Assembly (NCBI RefSeq): GCF_030272615.1
Contig: NC_081407.1
Location: 149,049,744 to 149,113,743, forward strand
Length of the DNA stretch: 64,000 nt
Origin: Cryptomeria japonica
Taxonomy: Eukaryota; Streptophyta; Pinopsida; Cupressales; Cupressaceae
Direction of reading: 5' to 3'
Position numbers and translations under genes: made by a program. The notes under the pieces are model-generated. The model did not search any database, had not been told where the DNA came from, and saw only the letters and a program-made list of their open reading frames with translations. Below are positions 1-11,561 of the stretch, piece by piece (the first letter of the stretch is position 1; each line of letters opens with the position of its first letter).

Positions 1-23
1 AGTGAATTTCTTGTTGTGCACAG

Positions 24-198
24 GCTTTGCTTTTGGAAGCGAGAAGAGCATTATGCAGACATGAGTGCAATCTTCAGAGGGCACTTATGGAAACAAGCGT
101 GGAGAGTGGTGAAATATGGCCATCATTTTCCTGTACTATTAAGGACCTACGTATGCCGATATTTGGATATTAATCCAGATTCTTTCATCAAGATGTAA
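24..198 (+). CDS. possible terminal exon of a host gene (unknown product)
   Basis: An open frame of about 58 codons runs from an acceptor-like site (pyrimidine-rich TTTCTTGTTGTGCACAG ending at 23) to a TAA at 196-198. The peptide is balanced in composition, with the motif FRGHLWKQAWRVVKYG and a conserved-looking ending LDINPDSFIKM. This is unlike the low-complexity AT-derived frames nearby. I do not recognise the protein family. The gene body would lie to the left of the window, so this would be the last exon, and 199-650 could hold its 3' UTR. It could also be a chance frame or a captured exon. There is no context to decide function. Confidence 0.3.
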
Positions 199-689
199 TG
201 CCAATTACATGTGTTCGGTGAGTAGACTGTTTGCATGTTTGATCCTAAGTCTTGTCTTGTTCAAATTACAAGTGTTTTGTAAGTAGCAACGTGGAAGATC
301 GCGAGTTTTTAGGTTTGCAACACCTACTGACTACAACCAGTGTCTGTCCCTGCAATGCACTGACGAACTGACCTTGCTAAGCAGAAATTTGTCTCAAGGT
401 TAGTGCGTTCTCTTGTATTGAGAACAGAAATCTTACCTGACATCCCTGCAACCTAAAATATAGCAAATAGTAGTGTGCCAAAAAAGTTTGAATTGATATT
501 TGTGTTAAGAAATATGCAACTTCATTGAGAAAATAGTATATATGGAAATTTAATCTTCATAAATGCTGAAGTCTGATTGGTTGTTTTCATGGAGTTTAAT
601 CACTATTTAAACTGAAGCCTCCACAATAGTTCCTAGCGGAGCAGGAACTAATAATAAAATATATAATGTTGCAAATGAATAAAAATGAA
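199..689. other. no gene seen; AT-rich flank
   Basis: About 490 bases without a convincing frame. It may be the 3' UTR and downstream flank of the exon at 24-198. No repeat or RNA gene recognised. Confidence 0.4.
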
Positions 690-905
690 TGGAAGATGAA
701 AACAATGAGAGTCCACTACTACCAATGTATTAGGAAGTCGAAATAGCCTTAACCAAAAAAACTCCTTCCACGACCGATAAAAGTGGGGTACTAGAAAGCA
801 CCGCCAATTTGGAAGAGTTTCATTGCACGCAACCAAGTTCGAACACGTACCTTTTCTAATAAAGCGAGGGCTATTCACCAGTACGCCACGAAAACAAGGC
901 ATTAA
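690..905 (-). mobile_element. tRNA-related SINE-like element
   Basis: Read on the minus strand, the segment has RNA polymerase III promoter-like boxes in tRNA order and spacing: an A-box-like TGGCGTACTGG at 888-878 and a B-box core GTTCGAAC at 844-837, with about 33 bases between them. Plant SINEs typically start just before the A box and run 150-250 bp, which fits the length here. The 3' limit is uncertain because I see no clear poly-A or target-site duplication. Alternative: a tRNA pseudogene, but no acceptor-stem pairing is evident. Confidence 0.45.
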
Positions 906-949
906 AACCATGCTTTCCAATTTATTTTTATACTATTTATTATTAATTA

Positions 950-1090
950 GCAAAATACTCGAGACTTTTTCATATTATATTGAAATGTTTTCTTGTATAT
1001 AAACCAGTTTATCTTACAAATTTATCGAATTATTGAAGATATTTTTATATAATTACACTATTAATGTATTATATGTTTTTGAATTTTGAA
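950..1090 (+). repeat. 140-bp direct repeat, copy 1 (possible LTR remnant)
   Basis: Sequence from CAAAATACT through TATATAAACCAGTTTATC to TGTTTTTGAATTTT recurs, with few differences, at 4300-4440 in the same orientation. The two copies bracket the decayed copia remnant at 1.7-3.0 kb, so they may be what is left of its LTRs, but similarity stops after about 140 bp. Confidence 0.55.
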
Positions 1091-1194
1091 TTAATTTATA
1101 TTATTTGTATTTTATTATTTATTTGATTAATTAAATGGTTTATTTAATATTTTTATGTACAGAGTAGAGTTACTGAATGCGAATGTATTAAGAA

Positions 1195-1592
1195 TAATAT
1201 ATTGTAAAAGTGTATATTTTATATTATTATATTTTTGTTTTATTTTTTCTTTTGTGTAAATATTATAAATATATGTTCAAAATCTTTAATTCAATTCATT
1301 TGATGGTTTAGTCAACCTTTAACTTGAAATTCATCAACCAACTACAAATCTATCTCCTAGTGGTTTAGATTGATCACACCCTATAACATTTCCTTACCAA
1401 AAAGTATACCTAATGTGTCTATGTTCCTTTCACTAGACTATACTATGACTAGTTTTACTCTATTTCAACACTCGAAATATCTCTTTGAGCCCATTCTTTC
1501 AAAATATACTCATTAGCTCATCCACCCAATCTTAAAAAGTTCAAGTTAAATGACTACCAAATTATATCACAAACATCTCCTAGGTCATTATT
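1195..1592 (+). repeat. 400-bp dispersed repeat, copy 1
   Basis: Nearly the whole stretch from AATAATATATTGTAAA to CTCCTAGGTCATTATT is found again at 14122-14521 with only scattered substitutions. No protein was recognised in either copy. It may be a non-coding part of the same copia family as its neighbour. Confidence 0.75.
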
Positions 1593-1699
1593 ATATGTTT
1601 AATAACGATCTTCTATGTCTTTATATGTTTAACCACCGTTGCGCGCTCTGGCTCATCAAGTTACATGAAAATGACTTAGGAATGCAAGGTTAATTTCAC

Positions 1700-3010
1700 C
1701 TATCCTAACAAATTCATCAATGATTTTTATTAAATTCTATGATTTTGTTATGGAAACTATGACAATCAATCCACAACTTAGATCAAAATGAACTAAGTCC
1801 AACTTCTCAAAAGTTTTCAAGTGTTTTCAAAATCACACTTTATGTGGTTTTCCCACAACAAAATATTCATAGTTTCACTTCTTTATAGATATGAATGGAA
1901 GATCATTTACTATAATTTGATAAAAAAACTCCTACAACAAATAGATCTTAATATATCTAGCCTTTCAATCAACAATTTATTCCTTAAAGAAACATTTAAA
2001 ACTAACACTTCAAATGAGATTTTCGCCAAGTAAAATAGTCATCCTTTTGTGTATCCATCACATATCAATTTTCCCTTATGAATCTTTCCCTATTTAAAAA
2101 TTCATTTAATCTTTTTGGCGATAATTTAGTTGATTGAATCGATATTTTTCTTTAGTTCTAAAATAAGTAAAATATTATCAATACTTGTTTTAAATTGAGT
2201 TGGAATAAGAGGAGCTCTACCTAACTCATTTAACATGCAATTGCAAACCATCTCATAATATAACTATTCCCCTTGATTTCTTTATTACATTTCCTAAGTT
2301 GACATATTATCATAAATCCTATGGTGAGTAGCAACTAAATCTATGATCCAAAAATCATTATTTCGACATATTTGGAAGCATATATTGAAAATAGTCTATG
2401 AATTTCATCATCATCTTTAATATCCACAACAACCATCATACCTCCTTAGTTTATTTTGTTCATATATTTTTCTTCTTTGAAGTATTCACACTCAAAATGA
2501 CTATAACAATTATAATAATAACAAATCTTTCATTTCTTCTAGTCACCATTATCCATAGCAAGATGTATTTTCCATTGAGGCTTCTTGTCCTAAAAAATAG
2601 ATGCAAAAGAATTTTTTGATTCAACTTTAGCATATTTATTAAGATTTTTTTCATGTCGCAATTTAATGGATGCTCCATAGTATTGAATTTCAAAGCATTG
2701 AATTTTAATTTTGTTAACTTTCTAGTCAATGTTAGTGTAGTCTTGACATTATTAAGTGACTTTAGCAAACTATTAAGCATTATGGACATGGCTATTATCA
2801 AAAATAGCCCCACTTTAACTAATGAGACAATTTAAAATACCCTTGATAGTTGGGAGATAAATATTATCTATCTATATATTCTTAGATTGGATAGCCATGT
2901 TTGGAGCATGTGTGCTCTCACATCATTCTTGTGCTCAAATATTGTGATGATTGTATCCCAAAATTCCTTTGCTATGGTTGCATTTTACATATTTTTTTGT
3001 CAATGTACCA
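1700..3010 (-). pseudogene. decayed Ty1/copia gag-protease-integrase remnant
   Basis: Minus-strand fragments appear in copia order but in shifting frames with many stops. A gag piece lies at about 3000-2880 (AKEFWDTIITIFEHKNDV, as in UBN2-type gag), followed by a gag segment at 2813-2560 and a degenerate CCHC knuckle near 2520-2470 (CYSHFECEYFKEEKY). A protease start near 2355-2310 reads WIIDLVATHHRIY, resembling the family pattern W-ID-SGA-HHM. A GAG-pre-integrase/integrase start lies near 1880-1750 (VGKPHKV, then FEKLDLVHFDL). RT and RNase H are absent, so the element is internally deleted or truncated. Confidence 0.55.
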
Positions 3011-4299
3011 CTAATAAATGAGTTTGTCAAGGTTTGTGTTGGGCATGATTTCTTGTCAAGTTTTCCTTTGTAGTTGAGAATGTGTGGGTTGTCTTTTACA
3101 TAATTTCTTATCAAATTCTTCTTTTAGTGAGGTATAATAGGAGAAACATAATTTTCATATGATCATATCATTGTCTATAATTACAACACTAGTCAAAGCT
3201 AGTCAAAGCTTATGGAAGTTGTACCCAATACATTGTTTACTATTCTAATTTTTTCCCCCCTTAACTTAGCTTCTTTTGGAGAGAATTTTGACTAATTTAA
3301 AACAAATCTAGTATTGCATTCTATTTAGAAATTTAGAGTTCTTTGCACATGGAATCAATATAGCACACTAGGCTTTGTTCCTTTGAAAGCCCTTTTATTT
3401 AGTAAAAAATTAAGTCTAAATTTGAACCTTCACAAAAATATTTTTTTGAAAAGAAAATCTATTGTAAAAATTCATAGTATGTCCAAATCTAGAACAAATA
3501 TAAAACTTTTACTACCAACTCTATTAAATCTGACTAGATTTTGAAAATATTTTAATGTCTACAAAAAAAATTGAATTCTTATTATCAATTCCAAGAGACT
3601 ACCTCAAAACAAGCCAACATTGTTCTACAACTACACAAATTATTTTAGAAAAGGAAATCCTCACATCTTTTTAAGTATTGGCAATGATATTTACAATCAA
3701 TACTACAACCTTGCTCTTATATCAGTCGTTGAAATTGAAGAGTTTTGAATATATTTTCTCTATATATTATTTTGGGATCCAAAGATCCATTCAATAAGCA
3801 ACATACATAATCAAATGTATCTCTAAGCAACAAATATGTCTTTACAGGACATATAGTAAAAAATTGTGATGAATAAAAATTACGTTTCCAACAATAACAT
3901 CCTATTTGTAACACCACCAACCCTAACTAGCCACTTCCTCACAAGTTTTAAAAGAAACTCCTACTAACTAGATATGAGCTTGTAGTTCACTTTCGCACTT
4001 AAGATCTCTTTTATCCATTGTTCTATAATTTGTGAACACCAAGTTAACACAAGACTCATTTTAATAAATGAAAGCTAAATTCCATATTTTTATACCATCT
4101 AACATGCATAACACATGCATCACATTATCAAAACAAATATTCCATATTAAATGGATCATACATCATGAATAAAAAACAACCGAATCAATTTATTTTAAAG
4201 TTAGTCTCATAATGTAAATCATTAAACTTGGAAGCACCATAAAAGTAGTAATAAAAGTACGTTTTCCAATATAATTGAATAATATTCTTTTTTTTTTAT
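3011..4299. other. AT-rich stretch without recognisable gene
   Basis: No convincing frame on either strand. By position it would be the 5' leader and LTR side of the decayed copia remnant (minus orientation), but I could not show that. A short tandem (CTAGTCAAAG twice) occurs near 3190. Confidence 0.35.
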
Positions 4300-4440
4300 T
4301 TAACAAAATACTTGCAACTTTTTCATATTATATTGAGATGTCTTATTGTATATAAACCAATTTATCTTACAAATTTATTGAATTATCGAAGATATTTTTA
4401 TATAATTACACTATTAATGCAAGATATGTTTTTGAATTTT
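4300..4440 (+). repeat. 140-bp direct repeat, copy 2 (possible LTR remnant)
   Basis: Pair of 950-1090, same strand, 3.35 kb away. From 4500 to 4575 it is followed by two AAATCTAGATTT palindromes that also occur in the hairpin at 13781-13902, so these repeat blocks appear in different combinations in the window. Nothing else is recognised between 4441 and 4849. Confidence 0.55.
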
Positions 4441-4849
4441 AGAATATTAGAATTTAGTCTTATTTTAGAATATGAAATGATTTGCATGCAAAAAAAAAAA
4501 GAAATTTCTTTTAAATCTAGATTTAGAAACATAATTTTTTAAATTAGAAGTTTTTTAAAATCTAGATTTACTAGCAATCGTACCTTTGTGTGCAATGGGT
4601 ACACAGAAGATGTGGGGAGGGTGACTTAAGGAAAAAATTGGTCTATTTTATGCACACATTTGTGTAGTACATGAGGTCAATTGGTACACCATTTAGAAAA
4701 TTATATTGTTTGTGCAACAAAGGTTTAATGGGGAAGTGATAGCTCCAAATCAACTACACATCTACTTAGAAGGAACCAAATGTAATTGAAACAAAACCTT
4801 AGAATCAAGAAGATAATAGGGTTCCATAACTAATAAGCTCATGCTATCT

Positions 4850-5223
4850 TTTCTTTGAGAATACAGGGAGAGTGAGGGAGAGATATGAATATAAAGAGGT
4901 AGATAGAGGGGGAAGAGAAAGAAAGATAGGAGTTAGGAGATAGAGATAAATGATAGAGATAGGGAGCAAGATATCAATATATATGCAGATGGAGATGGAT
5001 ATGGACATGAAGTGAGATATGAAGAGGAGAGGGGGAGATAAAAAGAGATGAGAGAGAAATATATAAAGAAGGATGGAGAGAGAGAATGCGAGTGGGAGAT
5101 ATTGAAATATCAAGATAGAGATAGGAAGTAATATATAGAGAGAGATGGAGAGAGGGAGATATATAGGAGTGGATAGAGATGGAACGATAATGAGATATAG
5201 ATAAAGAGAGATGGAAGAAGAAA

Positions 5224-5315
<92 letters not shown>

Positions 5316-5765
5316 TCTAGATATAGAGAGGAAAATAGAGGCAGTGATGAATATAAAAGGAGAGAGGAAGACAAAGGGAAATATATAGAGATATAGAGAA
5401 AGGAAACAAGAGAGGTAAAGATAGAGAGTTATGGAGATAGATAGGGAGAGATGAAGAAAGGTAAAATGAGAGATAAAGATGGAGAGGTATGGATATAAAT
5501 ACCGAGAGATAGAGAGGAAGAGATACAAAGATATAGAGGAAGAGGGGGAGAGATAGAATAGATGGTGATATATAGTGATAGAGAGATGGAGATATAGAGA
5601 GAGGGAGAGAGACATATAGAGAGATAAAAAGATAGAAAGATCTACAAATATTTAGAGAAGTAGTGGTTCATAAATAAAGATGGAGAGAGAAAATGAGAAA
5701 ATGATTGATATAGAGGGAGAGGAAAAGATAGATATAGAGGTAGAGATAGAGACATATGGAGAGAG

Positions 5766-5830
<65 letters not shown>
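4850..5830 (+). repeat. 1-kb purine-rich tract with two (GA)n microsatellites
   Basis: Almost pure A/G on the plus strand, broken by occasional T. It contains perfect (GA)n runs at 5228-5313 and 5771-5828 and degenerate GAGA/GATA units elsewhere. The long frames here (Ser/Leu repeats on minus, Arg/Glu on plus) come from the simple sequence and are not genes. The strand asymmetry and mirror symmetry of GA repeats could allow triplex (H-DNA) structures; that is inference. Confidence 0.95.
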
Positions 5831-5831
<1 letters not shown>

Positions 5832-6729
5832 AGCAATGAAATAAATAAATAACATTTTTTAATTATTAATTATAAGATTGTTGCTCAATTTTTAAATTTT
5901 ATGTAATAATTAAAACTAAATAAATTTAATCCAAATTGATAAAAATATAAAACTGGAAAATAATTATTCCTATAGGTATTCATGAATACAAGTACCTCCT
6001 TAACAACCTAGGTCATTATACGAGAATGTCCCCCGAAGATTGCAGAGATTGAAATAGAAAACAAATTGTCCACCACGTTCGCAGGTCATTTATACTTGAT
6101 TTGATTGCATGTGGAAGAGGATGAACATGAAAGATATGTCTACTACTTTGTTAGTAGAACTAGCTACAAATTTTAATGAAAGTTTGGTCAATATTATACT
6201 CAATCCCATATTTACAAAAATATTATGTATGAATTTGAAAATATATCTCAATAATTGAAAATGATTGAAAATATATATTTATAGAAAGGACAAAATATAT
6301 ATGATTAGGAGCCATTTCATACATCATGAGAGGAGCCATTTTTAAAAGGGCAACATGAAATTTAAAAGGAAGATTTCCATGTACAAATGCGTGATAAGAC
6401 AAAAATCTTTATTAAGATAAACCTAGGCGCCTAATGAAAAAGATAAGATCATTTTGAAAAGATAGTGCCCATGTGTGTAGACCTTTTAGTATAATACACA
6501 ATCATTGATATGTCATAAAGGAAAATGTGTAAGAGAGAGGCGTGGGGGAAATAATAATCTAGTATTAATATAGACAAACAAACAAAATACACCACGTCCG
6601 TAGGTCAACCCTGACGTCAAAGTCGAGTTGGCAGAAGTGCTATTTTTGTCACCACGTGAGTTAAAACCAAATAGCTCTAGTTAAAAGAAATCCCTTACCG
6701 TATGTACTCCCTATTGGGTATTTCATCAA
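5831..6729. other. no gene; contains ACGT-core motifs
   Basis: No convincing coding frame. Two ACGT-core motifs stand close together: TGACGTCA at about 6612 and CACGTG within CACCACGTGAG at about 6653. In plants these cores bind bZIP/bHLH factors, but no gene follows, so a regulatory role is unsupported. Confidence 0.3.
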
Positions 6730-7670
6730 TGAGTTAAGGAACACTGAGAGGGGGGATGAATCAGTGTTCTACTGGTTATTAAATTTTTTGACTTAACCTT
6801 AAACCACTGGAAGCATAAGCATGAAATTGGAATGTAGAAACACCAAAAAATCAATCAAAAAATTATAACACCAAGATTTTTATGTGGAAACCCAAATGGA
6901 AAAAACCACAGTGGGATTTGAACCCACAATATTATTCTACTATGGCCAACAGAAAAACAATATTACATGAAGGGAAATGCACAAGCATTCAGGCACACTG
7001 CCTAGAGCTTACAACTCAATTACAATAAGGGCTACAACCCCATAAGGCTCACTACCTTACATATCAATTACAATGGTGAATTACAATGATTGAACTCCAA
7101 AATAACATCTAACAATGCCTGGATGAGTTCCGATTAAGTGCAAAACTCTAACTGTACCACCTCTACTACTTTGCTCTGTTTATTGTCTCAGTTAGCTACC
7201 AGATCAAGAATGTGCACGTGAAACTACACCAAAAGGGATTCTCGATCACTACTCCCTCATATTACCTCATAACATACACCAAAAAGATCTTCTACACCGG
7301 TCTTATATAACCACAATCACAAAATAGACAATTATCAGGTCGACTTGTAGTGTAACGTGTAGAATTGAGTCGGCTTGACCGGATCACCAAAAATAAAAGC
7401 AGATCACCAAAAAGATGATAAAATGACGTCTCTATGTCAAACCTATCATCCCATGCATGATTCATAACACCACAATCATCGGAAATCTTCTGGACCAAAA
7501 ATGCTTTGCTCAACCTAAAATATCGGTTGACTGGTTACCAGTTCACATCCACTTTCGGTTATCAAGATCTATAGCTACCAGATAGAATTCCATGAAGAGT
7601 TGCCATCAATGACAACCCTAAACTATTATTCATGCACCAAAATTCACTAGATGAGTGTCAATTGCCAACA
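6730..7670 (-). repeat. element A 3' LTR
   Basis: About 941 bp, aligning end to end with 12802-13732, with many substitutions and small indels. In minus orientation it begins TGTTGGCAATTGACACTC at 7670. The outer end at 6730 has lost the expected CCAACA. Promoter elements were not resolved. Confidence 0.85.
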
Positions 7671-7683
7671 ATCTCCCCATTTG
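7671..7683 (-). other. element A 3' polypurine tract
   Basis: Minus-strand CAAATGGGGAGAT abuts the 3' LTR; second-strand priming site by position. A second copy of the motif, CAAAGGGGGAGAG, lies about 154 bp upstream in the element (7837-7825). The same doubling is seen in elements B and C. Confidence 0.7.
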
Positions 7684-7900
7684 GCATTGATGGCAACACT
7701 CGTGAAAAATGACTAAGTGTTGAAACCTGTACACTGGATCAAAGGTTGCTATCAAAAATTTCTAAGGCCTCCCCTTAGAAAAAAACTTGAAACCTGTAAC
7801 ATGCTCTGTACATTTTTCACTCCACTCTCCCCCTTTGACAACAATGCCAAAGTAGGGGTGTTGTCCAAAAAATTATGTACAAGGGTATCTACTAGACACT

Positions 7901-10900
7901 TTACATATACTTGAAGATAACAGCAAAAATGGTCTTCAAAAATCCTAAGTGGTTATCCCACCATGTCTTCAAGTTGTCCAAAACTGTGATGAATGCGCTG
8001 AAAACATAGGCATGAATCTCCACATCCTTTGATTCAGTCAGAACAGGTTGTTCTATAGCCTTCAGGCAATCAACCTTATTGCTCAACATGGTGTCCATCC
8101 GGGGGGCAATTAGATTGTGGAGTTCACCAACTCTTCTCAAAATTCTATCCTTCTTTGCATTTAGGCTCGAGATCTGCTCGTTGAGAGCCATTACATGCCC
8201 TTCTATACTGCTGGTTAGGGCTACATTAGAATCAAAAGATTGTGAAATACCAACTACCTTACCCTGGCAAATACTTATTTGCTTGTCTATGTTAGTTGTG
8301 AACTTTGGCAAAATTATACAAGACACATATATTACCACCTACTATTAGAGCTTCAAAGATTGTTTGCAAAACTTTATTCAATCTTACTCTGTCATCCTCT
8401 ATCATTTTCCAGAATGTTTGCATATGTTCACCTCTTTAAATCTGTCCAATACTTGCTTGGTAGTGGTCTTCTCCAAGGATTCAAAATTGGTGTTTATATT
8501 ACTTATCAATTGAAATAGTTTTTTGGAGGGGTTAGAGTTAGGATCTAGTGTTGTATCTGGCACTATTTTCTACAAAACATCAACAAACATCTAAATAAGT
8601 TTTTTGTCTTCATTTTCTGATTTGACCAGATCTTGATTGGCTTGAGCTTGTACTACTACTGCAAGCATCAGTTTCTCAACTGACAACATTTGTCCAATGT
8701 CTAGGGGGCCATCAAGATTGATTGAGAATTGAGGTAGGGTCCTATTTCCTTTGACTAGAGGAGTGTCAATTGCCAAATAATCAACAACTCTCTTCCCTTT
8801 ATCTACCTTTGTACCCTACACCTATGTCTTCTCAGGTTCCTTTTCCTCAACATCATTCCCTTTATCCCGTGCACCGGTGTTACCACTTGGTGCAGTGTCA
8901 TCCATCAAAATCTCATGGACTTCTTCAATATTTTCTATCACCGGAGGATTCACACTGATCTCTGCATCAAGGGTTACATGGCCTTGATCTTTTGGACATC
9001 CCTTAGTCTGAGTTTCATATTTTTGATCACCAGAGACAACTTCCTTTACTTTCAGATGAGAAGTTTGAACCACATCACTATATTAAGGATTGTTCTTTAT
9101 GATCCTTCTCCATATTTCCTCTGTTTCCTTCCTCACTTCTTCAACTCTGCCAATCATCAACTTGTTCAACCTATTCCTGCTTTTGAATTCCTTCTTATTT
9201 TCTTTCTCAATGAACCTTTTGGCTTACAGGTGCAGACATTGATCAATTATTTCTCTTTCATTTCTTTTTCTAATTTACTAACTGTCAACCTCCTCGAATC
9301 AATAATATTATACAGATCCTTAGGGATGCTACACTCTAGTTCAATCAAAGTTTTACTAAAGTTTAAGTACAAAACAATAGCTTCCTCAACTTTTCTTTGA
9401 TCTACCTCAAATAGGTTTTCAAAGTATGCTCCAATGTTCTTCAAATTTCCATCAACAATTATCCCATCAATCAGCTTATCTGTTTTCATTGGAGGAACAA
9501 ATGTATACTTACCTTGCAAATTATCTGTTTCAAGATCATCATCAAGTTGTGTTCTAATCTTCCTTCCCCTCTTGGGTCTTCTAGTAAGGGTAGGTTCTGA
9601 TTTAGCCTTCTTGCTCTACACTGCACCACCGGTTTGTGGTTTCCTCACCACCCTTACAAATTCTCCTTTTTTTTGGCCTTTTCTGCTTCTTCATCTGATT
9701 CAGTCTTAGATTGTACCAAAGATACAACAACATAGGTTTGTTTGGGTTTCTCCTTTTTCTTCAAAACTCCCTTTTCAGATGAGCTTTGTTGTATTGATGG
9801 TATTACCGAAGTAGGGGCAGACTTGGTCTCCTTTGGTTTAGCTTTGGAGGGAACTGATTCAACCTTGGGCTTCTTGGATTCCTCCTCATCTGCCATTTGA
9901 GCATGCTTCTCCCTTTCTTGTTTCACTACCTCTCTTGTGAATCCCATCTGCACAACCACTTATTCAACCATTTTAGATACTTTTCTCTTTCTTGCAGGCT
10001 GTATGAACTTTTTGTGCAATTCCATATCTTTCTTCTTATAGGTGCCAAACCTTGGTTCATTTGGATCCACCGATTTGCTAAGAAGGCGTTGAACATAAAA
10101 TTCAAGGGTCTAACCTTCCACATCATAACCCATCGAAAAAATCCAGAATATCTTGGACTCCACAATTCCATGTGACATTGGTCTTTGTCCACCATGAAGC
10201 AAATAGTTTTCTCATATTTCTCAATAATCTCTTTGGGAATCCTTTCTCTATGTTTCATTTTGCTTTGGAAGATTTTAAAAAATCTCCATAGGGTAGTAGT
10301 TTGAGTCTCCCTATTTCCTAATCTCTGCAAACCTTGTTTGATCTTAGTGGCCACCGGTAAATCAAATGCCCATTGCACTCCGCTTGTATTAGGAATTTGG
10401 TTCATGAAGTACAATGCCAAATAGAGAACTAGAGAACCGAACTTAAATACTTTCTTCTTATTAGATTTTATCTTCTTCAAATTTCTCAGGAGATCCTCAA
10501 GAAGGAATGAACAAAGATCATACTGCATGTCCTCTTTCACCATTTGATACACTGCATAAATGGCTATTCCAGAGACTGAGTTCAGTTTGCTACACTGGTA
10601 GACCTTGTAGCCAATGATCATGGACACAAATCTAATATCACGCTCCAAAATATCATCATTTGTCATAGATCTATTATCAAATTGCGCATCAGTTTCCTTT
10701 GTCATAGTTGTGTTACCTACCTTCCTCAGATTCGGTTTGTCACTAGTTTGATGCAAACAAATGACTGCTTGAATGGCTTGCTTGGTGATTTTGTAGGGCT
10801 TGTCTAGCTAGATAAATTCATCATGCACACGACTTAGGATGTACCTCACCCATTCATCCTCATTGAACATGGGGAAATGCACAAACTGCATGAAACCCAT

Positions 10901-11172
10901 CCTCCCCAATTGAGTATATTCAGGTTTAAGATTTCCATCTCTATCCTAGAGGTGTCTGTTGTATAGCACAAGGACTGCCTCATTACTAGTTTCTTCAATA
11001 TTGCAGTGAATATAGGCTCTTACATTGTCAACATGCAAAACACTGTAGGGCACGAATGAGAATGCACCATTTGGATCATCTTCGACTGACTTAAATGGGT
11101 TTTTATTGAATTGTGGCCTTGCTCTCTCTGAAACCTCAACTACTAAAGGAATATTAATAGAAGATGATGCCA
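7901..11172 (-). pseudogene. element A ORF2: protein of unknown function, broken
   Basis: It starts at ATG 11172 (MASSSINIPLVVEV) and runs in several frames to a stop at 7901, roughly 1,090 codons. The N-terminal part aligns with ORF2 of B and C: the RAYIHCNIEE segment, then IRFVSMIIGYKVYQCSKLNSV (10756-9926 frame) and NLKKIKSNKKKVFKFGSL. A Lys/Glu-rich middle (9959-9654) and a helical, probably coiled-coil C-terminus (8776-7901) follow. No enzymatic motif is seen. It resembles other long non-pol ORFs of plant LTR elements in layout; function unknown. At least six breaks (stops and frameshifts). Confidence 0.65.
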
Positions 11173-11561
11173 TTCTGAAAAATTTAGGGTTCAAAATAAG
11201 CTTATGAAAATACCTTTTGTTCCTAACAAATGAATAATAGCTTCTATCGGATCGCCTTAAAGATTTTGATCTCTTTGGAAACAGGTTTACCTAGCTCTTC
11301 TGCTTCTTCTCTTTGCCCACAATGTGAGAAATGATTCACATTTTCCCTTTTTAACCTCACAAACCTTAATTTGAGGTTGACATAAATGCACTGACAAGGC
11401 TCAACCTGATGCCCTGTCCAACATCAATCAATTCATCGGATGATCTAGAGATCCAGATAATCATCTCCAAGCATCTGCAATCTGCCATGATCAATCATAG
11501 ATCTCTCAAGGGGGTTCTACAAGATTTTGCATAAAGATGCCACCCCCTAAGGCCAAATGCC
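11173..11561. other. element A spacer between ORF1 and ORF2
   Basis: 390-bp intergenic spacer. B and C have 295-305 bp at the same place. No splice or promoter signal identified, so it is unknown how ORF2 is expressed. Confidence 0.5.

Noticed and set aside
837-888. Functional tRNA gene on the minus strand
   Set aside because: A- and B-box-like words are present, but no acceptor stem or anticodon arm could be paired; SINE is the better reading.
4844-5855. Long open frames of Ser/Leu or Arg/Glu repeats
   Set aside because: Produced by the purine-only simple sequence; no domain and no codon bias.
6600-6665. ACGT-motif promoter
   Set aside because: Motifs are short and no gene follows before element A.
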